Source of the DNA: Rhabditophanes sp. KR3021
Taxonomy: Eukaryota; Nematoda; Chromadorea; Rhabditida; Alloionematidae
Assembly (NCBI GenBank): GCA_963281155.1
Contig: CAUJLY010000001.1
Span: 4,092,001-4,156,000, forward strand
Length of the DNA: 64,000 bases
Reading direction: 5' to 3'
The notes beneath the pieces were generated by a model. The model was given only the letters and a program-made list of their open reading frames with translations. It did not search any database and had not been told where the DNA came from. How positions within the stretch are numbered: the first letter of the stretch is position 1; each line of letters opens with the position of its first letter. Shown here in pieces: positions 13,108 through 24,381 of this stretch. The position numbers and the translations under genes were made by a program.

Positions 13108-14414
13108 ATGCTTCATCCCAACATCCTTATCAATTCTATTGCGGTCATTTATTTTGTCTTAACTACACTGGTTTTGATTGAATGTGGTAGTAATGGAAAC
13201 AAAAAACCTTCTGTTGCTCTAAAACCTAACTCTGAACGTAAATTTGAATATTATTATATCAATGACACATTTTTAGCGAATGCAACATCTGGTGGAATTG
13301 TCGTCGGTACACCCTTGGTATGCTCCATGGAAACTGCTGCTGGAGTTGCATCAGTTAAAGAACAATTTAAACCTACTAAAAAGGTACCTCCAGAGGTTGT
13401 CGAAACGTAAATAGTTAAAAGACCTGTTGAAACCAGAACGAATTTGGAAGATAAGGTAGAAGTAAATTCTGAGGACGATGATGACACTAATAATAATGTA
13501 GCAATTGCTCATAAAAGTCTGCTAATTAAGCAAAAAAAGGCGAATCAGATTAATAACAAAAAGAAGAAAGTTATAGAAGCCGTAAAAGAAATCTCGGAAG
13601 TTGCTGATAAAATAAGAAAGAAGAGAAATTTAAGAAAATAGAAAGGAAGGATGATGTCATGAGTCAACTTTCTCTTCCGAATCTCGAGAAAAACTCAACT
13701 AGAAAAGATGGAACAAAATCCAAAAATATGTCTAAAATTAATGATGACAACCTTTCAGCAAAATATCTCGTTTCAAAATTAGCAATGAAAGAAGAAAATG
13801 AGGGTGGTGGAAAGAATTTAGAAAGTACTAAAAAATTGATAAATGGACCCAAAATTAAGAAGAATAAGTTTAAGAAAAGGCTGGAGATGCGTTAAATGAA
13901 AAAGAAGAAAAGAACAACGTTTCCAAATCACCAATCAAGTAAATTCAAAATTATTTGTTGTTTATTAAGATTACTGTCTTAGGCAAGGAAATGTACCAAA
14001 GAAAGACATCAATGTCTTGGTACCTAGAATCATTAAACTAGATGTTAAGGAAGAGCTTTTGGCTGAAGGAAAACTTGTTCTCAAGCAGAAGAATCTCTAT
14101 CCCACCATGTCTGATGTTCTTAGTGATTGGGACTCTGAAAAGGAAAGCATTCCCAAAACCTTCCTCACTCTAAAAAAGCTAAAACTGAAAAGAATAACGT
14201 AGAGTTGAAAAATCCACTAATTGGAAAAGCCAAAAATGAAGCGCAATTGAAACTTTCTCTAGCAAAAGACATAATTGATAACAAAGCTGAGCCATCTGTA
14301 AATCCCAAATCAAAAATTGAAGTTTCTACCCATAAAGGAGTCGAAGAGTCAAAAATTAAAGAAAATGAGGATAAAAACACTAGCAATATAGGAAACTCAA
14401 AAGATAAATCATAA
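13108..14414 (+). pseudogene. Secreted lysine-rich protein locus, fragmented
   Basis: Starts with MLHPNILINSIAVIYFVLTT and continues hydrophobic to IECG, a clear signal peptide. About 100 codons run to an in-frame TAA at 13408-13410. Lysine/glutamate-rich coding sequence then continues in the same frame (to 13641), shifts frame (13659-13895), passes a credible 40-50 nt intron (donor near 13939, acceptor CTTAG just before 13982), continues (14017-14202) and shifts again (14205-14414). EKNNV occurs twice (near 13914 and 14195). Composition resembles the lysine-rich tail of the gene at 15700-16878, so this may be a decayed paralogue. Alternatively it is a live gene with base-calling errors in A runs. 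I therefore call it broken with moderate confidence. Confidence 0.5.
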
Positions 14415-14794
14415 ATTAGGAAAATCTTTACTCACCAAAAACATGACCTTAAATCCAAATAAAGTATATTATTTTAATTTTGTATATCTGTTGTCTAATT
14501 TAAATTCTACTCCTTTATTAAAAACGACTGAAATTAAATTACATTCTTTGTGTAAACATATTTACAAATGTGGCAAATTATAAGAGCATTTTTCGACAAT
14601 TTAAAATTGCATTTCAAGATGGTTTCTCAACATTCCTCTTCTTTTAAATGACTTGAGTACATGTTGAGTAGCAAGATAAAATGCTTGTGAGAAAGAAATA
14701 TTAATTATGAATATCTTCTTACATTTAAAAATATTGTGTTACATAACATTTCCTTGGGGATCTGTATGTAAGGAATAGTCATCGTTTATTTAAA
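14415..14794. other. Intergenic
   Basis: AT-rich spacer between two plus-strand secreted-protein loci. Nothing else seen. Confidence 0.5.
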
Positions 14795-15653
14795 ATGCAA
14801 AATAATATTTTTACATTTGTGTATTCTTACTCTATTTACCTTTTCTGTCTATTTTATCAATTACTGCATTGATATGGTATTCACAGCAAATCAGTGCCAG
14901 GCTATGAAGACGTTTGGAGGAATTGCGCCCCAGGTACAGAAGCATGACTTCGAGGCACCTTACGTTGATCCGTTTAGAATTGTTGGTGTTGATAATAAAG
15001 GTCACATACATTTGTGTGACAAGGCGAAAAAGCAGCAAACACCTTTGGAATCATCAAACAACCCTATTAAAGGCAAGGCATATTTTGGTGGTGATTTTCA
15101 TACTTCTCTTGATACGATCAATGGGACTGCTTCTTTACCAAATTTAAAGCCTATCACTATTCTTTCTTTCAAAAACATATCTACTCCACTAGTATCACAA
15201 CAATCTCTGTCTTTACCAGATGCTTCCGCCGACAAACAAAAACTCTTTTTATCAAAAATGCAGAACAAATTAAAGGGCACACGAAAAATGATGTTTACCA
15301 ATTTCAAGAATCCAATATTTACTCGAATTGATGCTGCCAATAAAATGAAGCCTATTCTTGAGATGCAATCAACCTCATTGGATTCGTGCACGCCTCAGGT
15401 TATTGGAGCTTTTGTAAGCAAATTCCAAGAGTTTAATTTATACAGATCTTCCTTCAGATTAAATGATCATTTCCAAAGTATTGAAGATGCTGTACAAGCT
15501 ACAATTCCGGATCAAAAGATTATGCTAAAGGACAAGTTAAGAATGTTTGAATTTCCATCCCATTTTAAGAAATTTGGATGCATACCCGAATTAAGAAGCT
15601 GTCGTAGACATAGGAAAGTTAGACAAGAAGAAGCCTCAAATTTAATCTTATAA
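14795..15653 (+). CDS. Probable secreted protein of unknown function (frame break in signal peptide)
   Basis: The long open frame (TTG at 14817 to TAA at 15653) lacks a good ATG before residue about 20, but its start is strongly hydrophobic (CILTLFTFSVYFINYC). An ATG at 14795 reads MQNNI in another frame. Losing one T from the T5 run at 14808-14812 would join it to the long frame and give a complete signal peptide. The mature part is basic and about 260 aa, with QCQAMKTFGGIAPQVQKHDF near its start, no internal repeats, and a C-terminal RSCRRHRKVRQ. No family recognised. It ends 46 nt from the stop of the oppositely oriented lysine-rich gene. Confidence 0.62.
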
Positions 15654-15699
15654 ATATAACAATTATGGTTTTAATTAATAAATATTGTTAAACGAGAAA

Positions 15700-16878
15700 T
15701 TATTGGATAATAGCAAAAGTGTTTTCTTTACTAACTGGATCGGCAACACCCAACGGCTTTGTCTCCTCATTTTTTGGTAATACCTTTGATTCGGTGCCAT
15801 TTGGTTTAGAAATATTTTCTTTAATAACAATAGGCTTTATTGTTTTTTTGGCTGTAGAACCTTTTTTACTTTCTCCTAACTTTACTTCAGTTTCTTTATT
15901 AATAACGCGTGCATGTGGATTTGTCTTAACCTCATGTTCGGAGTGCTCTTTACTCTTACTATTTTGTTCAATTACTTTCTTCGCTTTTTTGGATTGCACT
16001 TCGTGAAGTTTGTTGTCCACTGGTCTACGTCTCTTTCTGTGCTCGTCAATTTTCTTTCTTTCTTCAATTGCAGTTTCTTTTGACTTTTGAAGGCGGTGTT
16101 TTCTGTTCTTACGAACTGGAGTTATTTGAGTGGTGGTTGTGGTAGATGAAGCAACTGAGGAAGTGATTTCTTCTGTTCCATTAACACTCTTTGTAGTCGG
16201 TGCTTTTGTAGTATTAGATGAATTATTTGTTGCAGTCACTGCTTTTGAAATTTTAGTTTCCCCATTGTTTATTCTTCTTTTCGTATGAGTACTCTTTTTC
16301 CTATCATTTACATTTCTTGCTTTTTGTGGCAATTTAGTGGACTTATGTTTTTTGTGAGTAATCATTGAAGTTTCATTTTGATTAGTCAATTTTCTTTTTA
16401 AATGTTTTTTAGAAACACTTTCACTAGTCGCAGTTTCATTTTTATTGGTCAACTTTCTTGGAAAATGGGGTTTTCTATCCGTCTTTTTAGAATGAGCTTC
16501 AACGTTATTTTTGGATTTTCCAGATTTGACTATTTCTTCTTCTTTTTTATGATGCTTTTGAATATCCACTTTAGTCAAATGGAGTTCTTCCTTTTTAGTC
16601 TTTTTCAAAGAAACTGTTTTGTTGTGAGCTCTTCCAATTTTAGTGGTTGGTTGCCTGAGAACTTCTTTTGTGGAGTTGGCATCATTAACTGCTGTGGCAA
16701 TAATCTTCGTAGAATTGTTATGGGCTTCAACGCAAATACATGATTCGCTTATACAGACATTCTTAAATCCATCATTACATTTGATAGAAGCACAATCTGC
16801 TTTGCCACATTCTGAGTAGGCGAAGTTAGGTAGGATCCCAAAAATACAGACAAATAATACAAACTTTAAAGAAACCAT
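15700..16878 (-). CDS. Secreted six-cysteine domain fused to a lysine-rich N-glycosylated tail
   Basis: Single exon, 392 aa. MVSLKFVLFVCIFGILPNFA is a signal peptide. Mature residues about 24-50 carry six cysteines spaced C-x4-C-x4-C-x7-C-x4-C-x-C, identical to the small protein at 17683-17901, including the shared DGxK-x-VC core. The remaining 340 residues are very rich in Lys, Thr, Ser and Asn, with many N-x-S/T sequons (NNST, NKT, NET, NSS, NGT). An imperfect internal duplication (RKLTNKNET and RKLTNQNET) lies near residues 140-172. No hydrophobic segment follows the signal, so it is probably secreted. A polycationic extracellular matrix, gland or cuticle protein would fit, but function is unknown. 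Confidence 0.8.
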   Translation of the reverse strand: MVSLKFVLFVCIFGILPNFAYSECGKADCASIKCNDGFKNVCISESCICVEAHNNSTKIIATAVNDANSTKEVLRQPTTKIGRAHNKTVSLKKTKKEELHLTKVDIQKHHKKEEEIVKSGKSKNNVEAHSKKTDRKPHFPRKLTNKNETATSESVSKKHLKRKLTNQNETSMITHKKHKSTKLPQKARNVNDRKKSTHTKRRINNGETKISKAVTATNNSSNTTKAPTTKSVNGTEEITSSVASSTTTTTQITPVRKNRKHRLQKSKETAIEERKKIDEHRKRRRPVDNKLHEVQSKKAKKVIEQNSKSKEHSEHEVKTNPHARVINKETEVKLGESKKGSTAKKTIKPIVIKENISKPNGTESKVLPKNEETKPLGVADPVSKENTFAIIQ

Positions 16879-17682
16879 CTGAAATATAAGAAATGATTAA
16901 ATAAGTTATATGGAGAGCATTTCTAATATTTTTAATATTTATAACATTTTTTAATAAAAATTAACCTTCATATCACCTATTCAAAGGTCGAGGGCTGAGT
17001 AGAAGGATATTCTTAAGGAGCTATAACAATGGATTGTAGCTATTAACTAGTTTTATAAAATGACATACAAAACTACACTTTATACATCAAAAGACAATAA
17101 AAGACAATTTACGGAAAAAGGTTAAAACATTTGTAGATGTTCTTTATCTGATTTCGGGTTGAAATTTTACACTAAATTTTAACATTAAATGGGTTGTCCA
17201 TTAAACTCATTAATCTTGATATGTTGACGTTTTTTACAAACTTGATATCAAATCTTGAAGTATTTTTTAAAACAGTTTAACCTATCCAAAAAAGTGTTTA
17301 TTACAAGTAGTAAAAAGATTTGTGAAAGATAAATTTCAATAATTGAATTATGTGTCGGAAAAATGAATTTTAAGAGATAAATATCTTTTCGTTTTTGTTA
17401 ATTGGATGCGTACTTGTATTAAAAAATTAACTTGTTCCTTTATTTGTACAAAGGAATATCTTTTAAATTAGTGCATTATTAACTTTGTTGATTAGGGTCA
17501 TTAACGAATACTTAATCACCTTCATCTCTATTAATGTGGAATGTTAAATGGTGAATGTTAAATCTTGAATATTAGTAATATATCATAGATCCTCCTTAAT
17601 ATCTATTTGTTAACATTTCGCAGAATTAAAGTGTTTATTTAAAATACACAAAGTCAAAATACAATTATTTTGTCATTATTTT
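16879..17682. other. Intergenic
   Basis: About 800 nt of AT-rich sequence upstream of the lysine-rich gene. No gene or strong repeat seen. Confidence 0.5.
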
Positions 17683-17901
17683 TTAAACATTATTCTTATG
17701 TTCAGGAGTTGGTGGTGCTGGGTAAATTCCTGAAAGAATGAATCTTTCATTTTGGCATGTGCAAATGTTTTCATAGCAAACTGCTTTTAAACCATCACCA
17801 CAGAGGGATTGTTGACAATAAACTGGCATACAAGGATTGTTAGCCAAAGTAGCCATTGGAATGGTTAATAGAATTAGGCAGATGTAGAAATTGAAATTCA
17901 T
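17683..17901 (-). CDS. Small secreted six-cysteine peptide
   Basis: Single exon, 72 aa. A signal peptide (MNFNFYICLILLTIPMATLA) is followed by NPCMPVYCQQSLCGDGLKAV and CYENICTC. Cysteine spacing C-x4-C-x4-C-x7-C-x4-C-x-C matches exactly the N-terminal domain of the 392-aa neighbour, so the two are paralogous in this module. A short tail ends PAPPTPEHKNNV. The fold suggests three disulfides; its role (defence, matrix or gland product) cannot be told from sequence. A TATA-like TATATACTAATA lies about 40 nt upstream of the start. Confidence 0.75.
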   Translation of the reverse strand: MNFNFYICLILLTIPMATLANNPCMPVYCQQSLCGDGLKAVCYENICTCQNERFILSGIYPAPPTPEHKNNV

Positions 17902-18810
17902 GTTGAATTGTTTGATTTTGAAGTATCGGAAAAGGATTATATACTAATATGGCTTGGCTTTACAGTTTGTGTCGCGATTATTAATAACAAAACTTCCCAT
18001 AAACAAACATTCGTAATAACAATATTTTGCTACAAAAAAGTTGAAATCATGCCGGCCATGTAATTTAAAATAATAAAATGCACGTAGAGCTCCAAAATAT
18101 TCATTTGTTTACAAATAAAATTATTTTTAGCAAAGTTGTTCGTAATTAATTTATACGGAACAGTCATATTTTCATTTTTTGACCTTTATAGTTAGAATGG
18201 TGAAAAGGTTCTTCGAACCCTGTTGAGAATGCATTCTATTTTTAAATATTTTAATACATGCGTCACAATTTGTATCAAATGGAAATCAGCTGAATACTTG
18301 AGAATAATTTAATCACCAAATAATGTGATACTTCAAGTTGAAGATGTAACTTATTATCATTCCAATTGAATTTTTTCTTTTTACAATTCATTGAGTTATT
18401 GTATTTTTGATAAGTACGTTTTTATCATATGCAAAGTTAAATGCACTTTTGTAGCATATATGATTTTGAGGTTAGTTTGAGCAGGGAACTCACATGTTAT
18501 AATGTAATTTACATACACAAAGCAAATGTACATACATGCAACTTAAAGATCCAGACATGGTATGATTCAAATTTATTACTCGTAAAATAATATCGAAATA
18601 ATTGTGGCATGACAGAGAAATATCAGTTAAATAATAGTTACATTACAGTGTAATATCAGCTAAATATTAGTTGCATAATAGTTAAATGAATAGAATTTAG
18701 GAAATAGGTTAAATTTTTTATTGAAAAGCAATCGTAAATATGAAAACAATCAGAAGTATTATATAATATTTTCTCTCCAAATTATAAAAAAATGAATTTC
18801 GATTTCCTGT
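17902..18810. other. Intergenic
   Basis: AT-rich, with loose tandem similarity around 18600-18690 (TATCAG/CTAAATA/AGTTA-like words repeated). No gene seen. Confidence 0.45.
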
Positions 18811-19152
18811 TCATATTTTTTGCGAATTTATGTTTTTAATATTAGTATTTTTTTCATTTCTCTCATTAAATTTTTGAATTTGTCTGTAAAGTAGGTTAAC
18901 TTTTTGAACAGTCTGGAGAAAGCTGCCGTCTCGGACTGCTGGTATTTGAGATGTCTCAGAAATAGGCAATGCAATAATGTAATTGACATAACTCTCGACT
19001 ATTTCATCAAACCTTTCACTACAAATAGGCCGAGGTTGAAAGCATCCTAATTTTGTACTTTTATGTTGTTCTCTGAGGATCGGTTCACCTGGCGTAAGAG
19101 AAACAACCGGACTTATACAAAGAGCAATAAAAAAAATGCTAAGATATGGCAT
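18811..19152 (-). CDS. Small secreted protein, unknown
   Basis: Single exon, 113 aa. MPYLSIFFIALCISPVVS is a good signal peptide, and the mature chain begins LTPGEPILREQHKSTKLG. Only two cysteines (CFQPRPIC). Residues about 45-95 look helical (VESYVNYIIALP, VQKVNLLYRQIQKF). The tail is Asn/Lys-rich. Unrelated to the six-cysteine proteins. No family recognised. Confidence 0.6.
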   Translation of the reverse strand: MPYLSIFFIALCISPVVSLTPGEPILREQHKSTKLGCFQPRPICSERFDEIVESYVNYIIALPISETSQIPAVRDGSFLQTVQKVNLLYRQIQKFNERNEKNTNIKNINSQKI

Positions 19153-19729
19153 ATTTATGAAACTTGTTTGAAATATAAATTCGTTTAATAATGGCTTCTT
19201 TTATACTCCTTTTACTGAATAATGCCATCAAAAATGAGGCATGCATTAGGAAGTATATACAGAATTACTTCATTAAAAACAAATGATTTTATAGAAAATA
19301 TGTTTACCTATAGAATATGATGAGTATGCAGGAAACTAAAAGCTGACAACATAACTTGTTTTTCATTTTTGCTCATTAGACAATTTTAAGCCATAACAGG
19401 AAATATATGCATTGATTTAAAGGTGTTTCCACTTAAAAAATAGCTTCTATTGAAATTTACCTGAATCATAAAATAGCATAATAAATGGAAATCGAATATT
19501 TTTGTATATATTAATTACGTATTTTGTTTTGAAAAAGATTAAAAGTTTCATACAAATATGTATTTATTCCATTTTTTATATGAAAAATGAGTTTCAGCAA
19601 ATCATATATCATCGGAAAAAATATATAAAAATAAATAAATATATATTTTGCAATTGACGTCCATATCGGTTGCTTAGCAACGTACAAAAATAATCCTTGA
19701 ACCTGTATCTTCACCTTAGCTAAGTAAAA
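19153..19729. other. Divergent intergenic region
   Basis: Spacer between divergent genes. TTTTATACTCC just upstream of the minus-strand start may be a TATA-type element. Nothing else seen. Confidence 0.45.
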
Positions 19730-20667
19730 ATGACGTATTTTTACAAACAACTGCTGATAACATTAATTCACATATTGATATCAAATGCATTAAAAATACC
19801 AAAATATGACGAGCACGGCTATTGCAATGACTTTGCGGAATTATCTAACTTTGAAGAGGATCAAAAGATTGAGTGCGTCTATTACATTTTAAATATGAAC
19901 CAGTCCATTTGCTTAACCAATCCAACTTTATCTATGCTCAAAGTTGCAAAAGAATTAAATGTATGTTCTTCAAGAAGTATTTTATAATGTCTTTTTAGAT
20001 AAAGGACCCATCTTTCACTTTGAAAAGTCCTTTATGGATTAACGATGGATGCCAAAACGTTATAAGCCATGTTACTTTTACGTTTACCAATGCTGGTAAT
20101 AGTACTCTCTTCGACACTAGATACGTGTACCAACATCTTCCAAAAACAAATAACATGTTCCAATTTTCATGGACTTTTCAAGTTAACCACAAACAAAATA
20201 AACTGAGTAACATTTTTAAACGTAATGAAAATGTCTCCCTCGCTTCAAAAGCTATCGGGACTTCAAATGTGGAAATCCCGTTTATTTATAATAAGTCAAA
20301 AATAGTTTCAAATTGCACATTCAATTATTCTACTTTATTCCCTATTAACTTTAACAATTCACTCAAATATTCATTTAAGAAAGTTTCAAAAGACGTGTGC
20401 AACAAAATTAAAGCAATTCAAGCCTCTATTAAACGATGTTATGTAGCAGAATGTTTAGAGGAGAATGTTTGGGACACTTGCAATTTATTGGAAAGTTCGG
20501 AAGTTTTTATAATATCTTCCGTCCCTCAATTAAACGATTCCTGTGATGCTTTCATCGGATTTGAAATGCACCGCATCAATCTAAATTTAAATGAAATTGA
20601 TGTTTATGCCAAGATACCTTCCATAGACTTTAAAATTGATCGAAATTGGTTTTATCCCTTCACGTAA
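19730..20667 (+). CDS. Secreted/ectodomain protein, possibly tectonic-like
   Basis: Two exons, 19730-19960 and 19999-20667, 299 aa. The N-terminus has a signal peptide (YKQLLITLIHILISNALK). Cysteines are regularly scattered, N-glycosylation sites are frequent (NQS, NNS, NCT, NYS, NDS), and there is no TM segment. The stretch around LKSPLWINDGCQNVISHVTF resembles the beta-rich core of tectonic (TCTN) ciliary transition-zone proteins, where a cysteine precedes alternating V-x-V-x-F strands. It is shorter than known tectonics and the match is weak, so treat the name as a lead only. Confidence 0.6.
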
Positions 20668-20798
20668 AATAATTCACTCTAAATATAGACAATATTCAAA
20701 CATTCTATTTTGGATGTTAAATTAAGGTTGCATTTATAAATTATATTTAATACTAAATAAACAATAAGGATTTGAATTACAAATAGCACGCGTAATTA

Positions 20799-21281
20799 TT
20801 AAAAATCAAGTGAATCTGCATTTTTTCTCCTCAAGCTCGCAGTCGTTATTACAATCGTTGGTACATTAACATTGTTAATTTGATCAGGACAAGTTTTTAA
20901 ATTATTCATTTGTTTTTCTACAATTCCTCCTTCTTTATTTGGCTTTGAATTATTCTTTTGATAATTTATGCTCGATGTTTGCCGTTTATCCCTTTTACCT
21001 TCGTCTTCTTCTCCGATTCCAGTGAAAGCAATATCATTAGTCCTGTCAATGGAGGGACCATTTTTCTTTATGAAAATTATAATGACGACGGCCAAAATAA
21101 TAAAAGTACTTGTTATTCCAACTAATAAAGTAATATTCGAATTTTTACTAAGTGTTGACGTAGTTTGTTGATTTTTGTCCGATATATTTTTTAAAGAGTA
21201 ATTACCTGTAAACAGTAAACTTGGCAAGGGTGTTGTTGCATTTACGATAATACCACTCGTTATATTATTCAATTCAATCAT
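20799..21281 (-). CDS. Single-pass membrane protein, unknown
   Basis: 160-aa open frame with a Ser/Thr/Asn-rich N-terminal part containing sequons (NIT, NAT, NYS, NIS, NIT). One clear TM helix (LLVGITSTFIILAVVIIIF, residues about 52-70) is followed by KKNG and a charged, probably cytoplasmic tail. No signal peptide is present at the ATG, but an AG acceptor-like ATATTTTTAG lies only about 10 nt upstream, so an upstream exon encoding a signal or more ectodomain may exist. Topology suggests type I. Family unknown. Confidence 0.55.
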   Translation of the reverse strand: MIELNNITSGIIVNATTPLPSLLFTGNYSLKNISDKNQQTTSTLSKNSNITLLVGITSTFIILAVVIIIFIKKNGPSIDRTNDIAFTGIGEEDEGKRDKRQTSSINYQKNNSKPNKEGGIVEKQMNNLKTCPDQINNVNVPTIVITTASLRRKNADSLDF

Positions 21282-21917
21282 TATAAATCTAAAAATATTT
21301 TAATTTAACAAAACAAGATTAATTAATTAGAAATATTGTCATTTAAAAATACAGACAAATGAGTAAACATTTTAAATCAACGCAAATAAGTATAAGTATT
21401 TTTGTAAAAAAGTAGTCAAGAATTTAGTCTTATAATCTTGTGGTAATTACTAAGGCAATTGGACAAAACATGACAAAAAGGTTTTTAATCCGCAATATCG
21501 TTTTCAAAAGCTAACGCCGTCAACTTCCTTTTTTAATGTTTGCACTTCTTTAAAACATTTCACTTAAACGCTAAAGTAACTGTCATCTTCAAATAACCCA
21601 TTCAAAAATGACTCGACAGACAATTTTAACATTATATTAATAATTTCACTGGTCAATTGAAACCTCATTAGACATCCTCTTTTGTATTAGTCATATTAGT
21701 TATAATAGTCGTATTAATAGAAAAAGATAAGATAAACTTTATTTTTTGATGGCACAGACTTCTTATGAATCCTGCTTATATAATGTGAGCATATTTATTA
21801 ACAATAAGGTTTCGAAGAATTGTATATAAAAAGTTTGAACAATTGAATGTGAAAAAGTTGGAGCGGAATGATGTAATGCAAAATGTTGTACTCTCATTGA
21901 CAATTAAATTCTTTAAT
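21282..21917. other. Intergenic, may hide a 5' exon
   Basis: No complete gene. An upstream exon of the single-pass membrane protein could lie here on the minus strand, but none could be identified with confidence. Confidence 0.35.
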
Positions 21918-22208
21918 CTATGAAAGAAGAACACTCTTAATCATAATAAAGCAAAAGTGTGTAAAAATAATCAATGTGTGAAATATTCCTCTTAAATTAG
22001 TTGGAGGAAGCTGCGGTGATGAGGAAAGGGATATGTGATTTAATTTGGTGCGCCAATGCCAGTAATGGTATAGCTGAATTAAAAAGTCTCGAAAAGCGCA
22101 TATTTCAAGTAATTTAAAAATGATGTAGTATTTCTTGGAAAGTGCATCAATCAGATGGATGGTAATTAAGACTGATAAAATGTAGGTGAAATAAAATAAA
22201 AAATACAT
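21918..22208 (-). CDS. Possible small secreted/hydrophobic protein
   Basis: 96 codons from ATG. The N-terminus MYFLFYFTYILSVLITIHLI resembles a signal peptide, the middle is basic (HWRTKLNH) and the C-terminus hydrophobic. No family, no splice partner and AT-rich codons. It could be a real small secreted protein of the surrounding block or a chance frame. Confidence 0.3.
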   Translation of the reverse strand: MYFLFYFTYILSVLITIHLIDALSKKYYIIFKLLEICAFRDFLIQLYHYWHWRTKLNHISLSSSPQLPPTNLRGIFHTLIIFTHFCFIMIKSVLLS

Positions 22209-24216
22209 ATATAGTTTACAAAGCTTTTATTAACAATTTAAAATGTTATTGGAGAGGCAAAAGTTGGTGCTGTTATTGCAGCAGAATGAAAGTTAATCTT
22301 ATTACAGCCTACTTATATTTCCAACAAAAAAGAGGCGCATGCGTTAGTCACAAACAGATAACAATCAACCTCATCATTAAGAAACACCTCAATAAATATA
22401 TATTTAGAATTCTACACAATTCTTATGATATCTATATAATCTTTTAACTTAAAAGATAAAGTAAATATTTTAAAACCAAATGAAATATTTTTTGCAGCAG
22501 TAAAAAAACATACAAGCTACTTATTTTCAAATTTATACATAAAATATAATAGCTGTTTTGTATAAAAATGATGGTATATGTAGGCAAACACAGTTTAAAA
22601 AAGGTGTTTTAATGGGCTCAAAACATTTTCATCATTTTATTATTTTTATCACTTTTATCATTTTTAACTTTAGTATTGCCAAGATGTTTGGAAGTTTGCA
22701 TTTTTAAAAAAGGAATTAATAAATCTCTAAATAAATCATTTTAATGTATTGTTACTTTTAATAATTCATAAAATATGACTTCAAATAATCTTAAAAAGTT
22801 CACAATAATTAATATTTGTAGTAATTGACATTTACAAAAGTTTTATAGACACAATATACTCCCCCATCATATATTATATAAGTGCAAAAATATGCGCGCT
22901 GAGGAATTAAACTGTTGACAAAAATATTTGCAATTTCTAATGACAAGTTTTAACTTATGATTAAGAGTGTTAAACTATCTAACAATAAGTCATCTTAACA
23001 AAAATCAGAAAATAAATATTCTTTATGAAGTGATAATGTCAAATTAATACTTTAAGATCGATATATATTGTCTATGACAATTTCATTTTAATTGCATTGC
23101 AATAAATTAATAAGATTGTTTAAGTTCATTGTTGCATCAAATGTCATCTTATAAAACAATACAAACGTCTGATGTCTTTATTATACTCATTCGAAAGGTA
23201 AAATATAAAAAATGATATATAACACAAGTTTTTATACCATTTGACATCTGTTTTGTGGTCCCATTTAAAAAAATCATGTACTGCTTTTTCAGCGTTAGCT
23301 AGAATCTATATAACTGTTATTTTCTGTATCATTCAAAACGAAGCATAATGCAAATCTTTTCTGTGAAACATTTTGATAAAGCGTTTGGCAAATACGGGCC
23401 AACCAAAGTTTTATTTATCAAATCTTTCTTTGCAAAAACAGAGGGATTCAATGATCCACAAATAACAAAAATATACTAATTGGAAGGAAATGCGAACGTA
23501 TAGTAGAAATAATTTTTTATACCAATTTGTGGAACGGTTACTGAGAAGGATGAGGTAATTTAACAATAAAAAGAGCAAATATAGGTGCTTTATAAAAGAT
23601 AGTAAATTTTAAGATTTTTAAGGAGAGATATTCTAAAAGGGTGCTTATAAAAAAGTCAGGAATAGTAAGATTTCTAATTAATTACATTTTAAAACTCGAC
23701 CCTTCAGTTGACTCATTTAATAACTAAAAAGGCTAATTTCTATAAAATCCACTTCTCGGAAAAGGTTTAAGTAATTTAAATTAAGTCTTGTCTGCATTAT
23801 TGTATACAAATCAGTATCATCATTGAAGCTATTATCAAACTTAAAAATGTTAACTTTCGATAAACTAAAGCAATTTTTTATTAAAACAATTACCCATATT
23901 GCTAAAGTATGGTATTTTCAAATAATGAACTGTGTTTGGAAAACAGCATAAAAATTGCTGTAGTTCAATATTCGCCTTCCGTTTCAAATTGTTCATAATT
24001 CAAAATTAACAAGTTTACAATATTTAAATCCACCATTCTTGATAACAATTATTTAAAATTTATCCATTTACAGATATTAAAATAATGAGGTATCCTTGTA
24101 GTTTTATTGTACACATATTAAATGTTTAACTTTTTACATTTTTGAAAGATTGAAAAATTATAAATAAGGATATAATATTAAAATTTAAAGTAATTTAAAA
24201 AGGGAGAAAAAATTTA
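22209..24216. other. Gene-poor stretch
   Basis: About 2 kb of AT-rich sequence. The only coding-like item is a 43-codon frame at 23348-23479 (MQIFSVKHFDKAFGKYGPTK...) with reasonable codon use. It has no partner and may be a remnant. No RNA gene was recognised. Confidence 0.45.
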
Positions 24217-24289
24217 CGAATCTGGCAGGATTCGAACCTACAATCTTCGGTTCCGTAGACCGACGCGTTATCCATTGCGCCACAGATCC
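24217..24289 (-). tRNA. tRNA-Arg(ACG)
   Basis: 73 nt, no intron. Acceptor stem GGATCTG pairs with CAGATTC (one G-T pair). The D arm GCGCAATGGATAACGC is regular. The anticodon stem TCGGT/ACCGA encloses loop CTACGGA with anticodon ACG, and the T arm carries GTTCGAAT. The discriminator base is G. A run of six T on the minus strand (24208-24213) a few bases downstream is the Pol III terminator. Confidence 0.96.
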
Positions 24290-24381
24290 CATGAATGTAT
24301 CCGCCTAAGACATACATATGTGTCACCCGTATTGACTTATTATTTTGTTGATTCTTTCGTCCATTACTTGCACCTCTCTGA

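Noticed and set aside
15719..16743. Plus-strand, Phe/Leu/Ser-rich ORFs
   Set aside because: Antisense of lysine-rich codons (AAA/AAG become TTT/CTT), so the apparent membrane-like sequence is an artefact.
18600..18690. Possible short tandem repeat
   Set aside because: Word repetition is loose and can be explained by AT bias; no regular unit could be defined.
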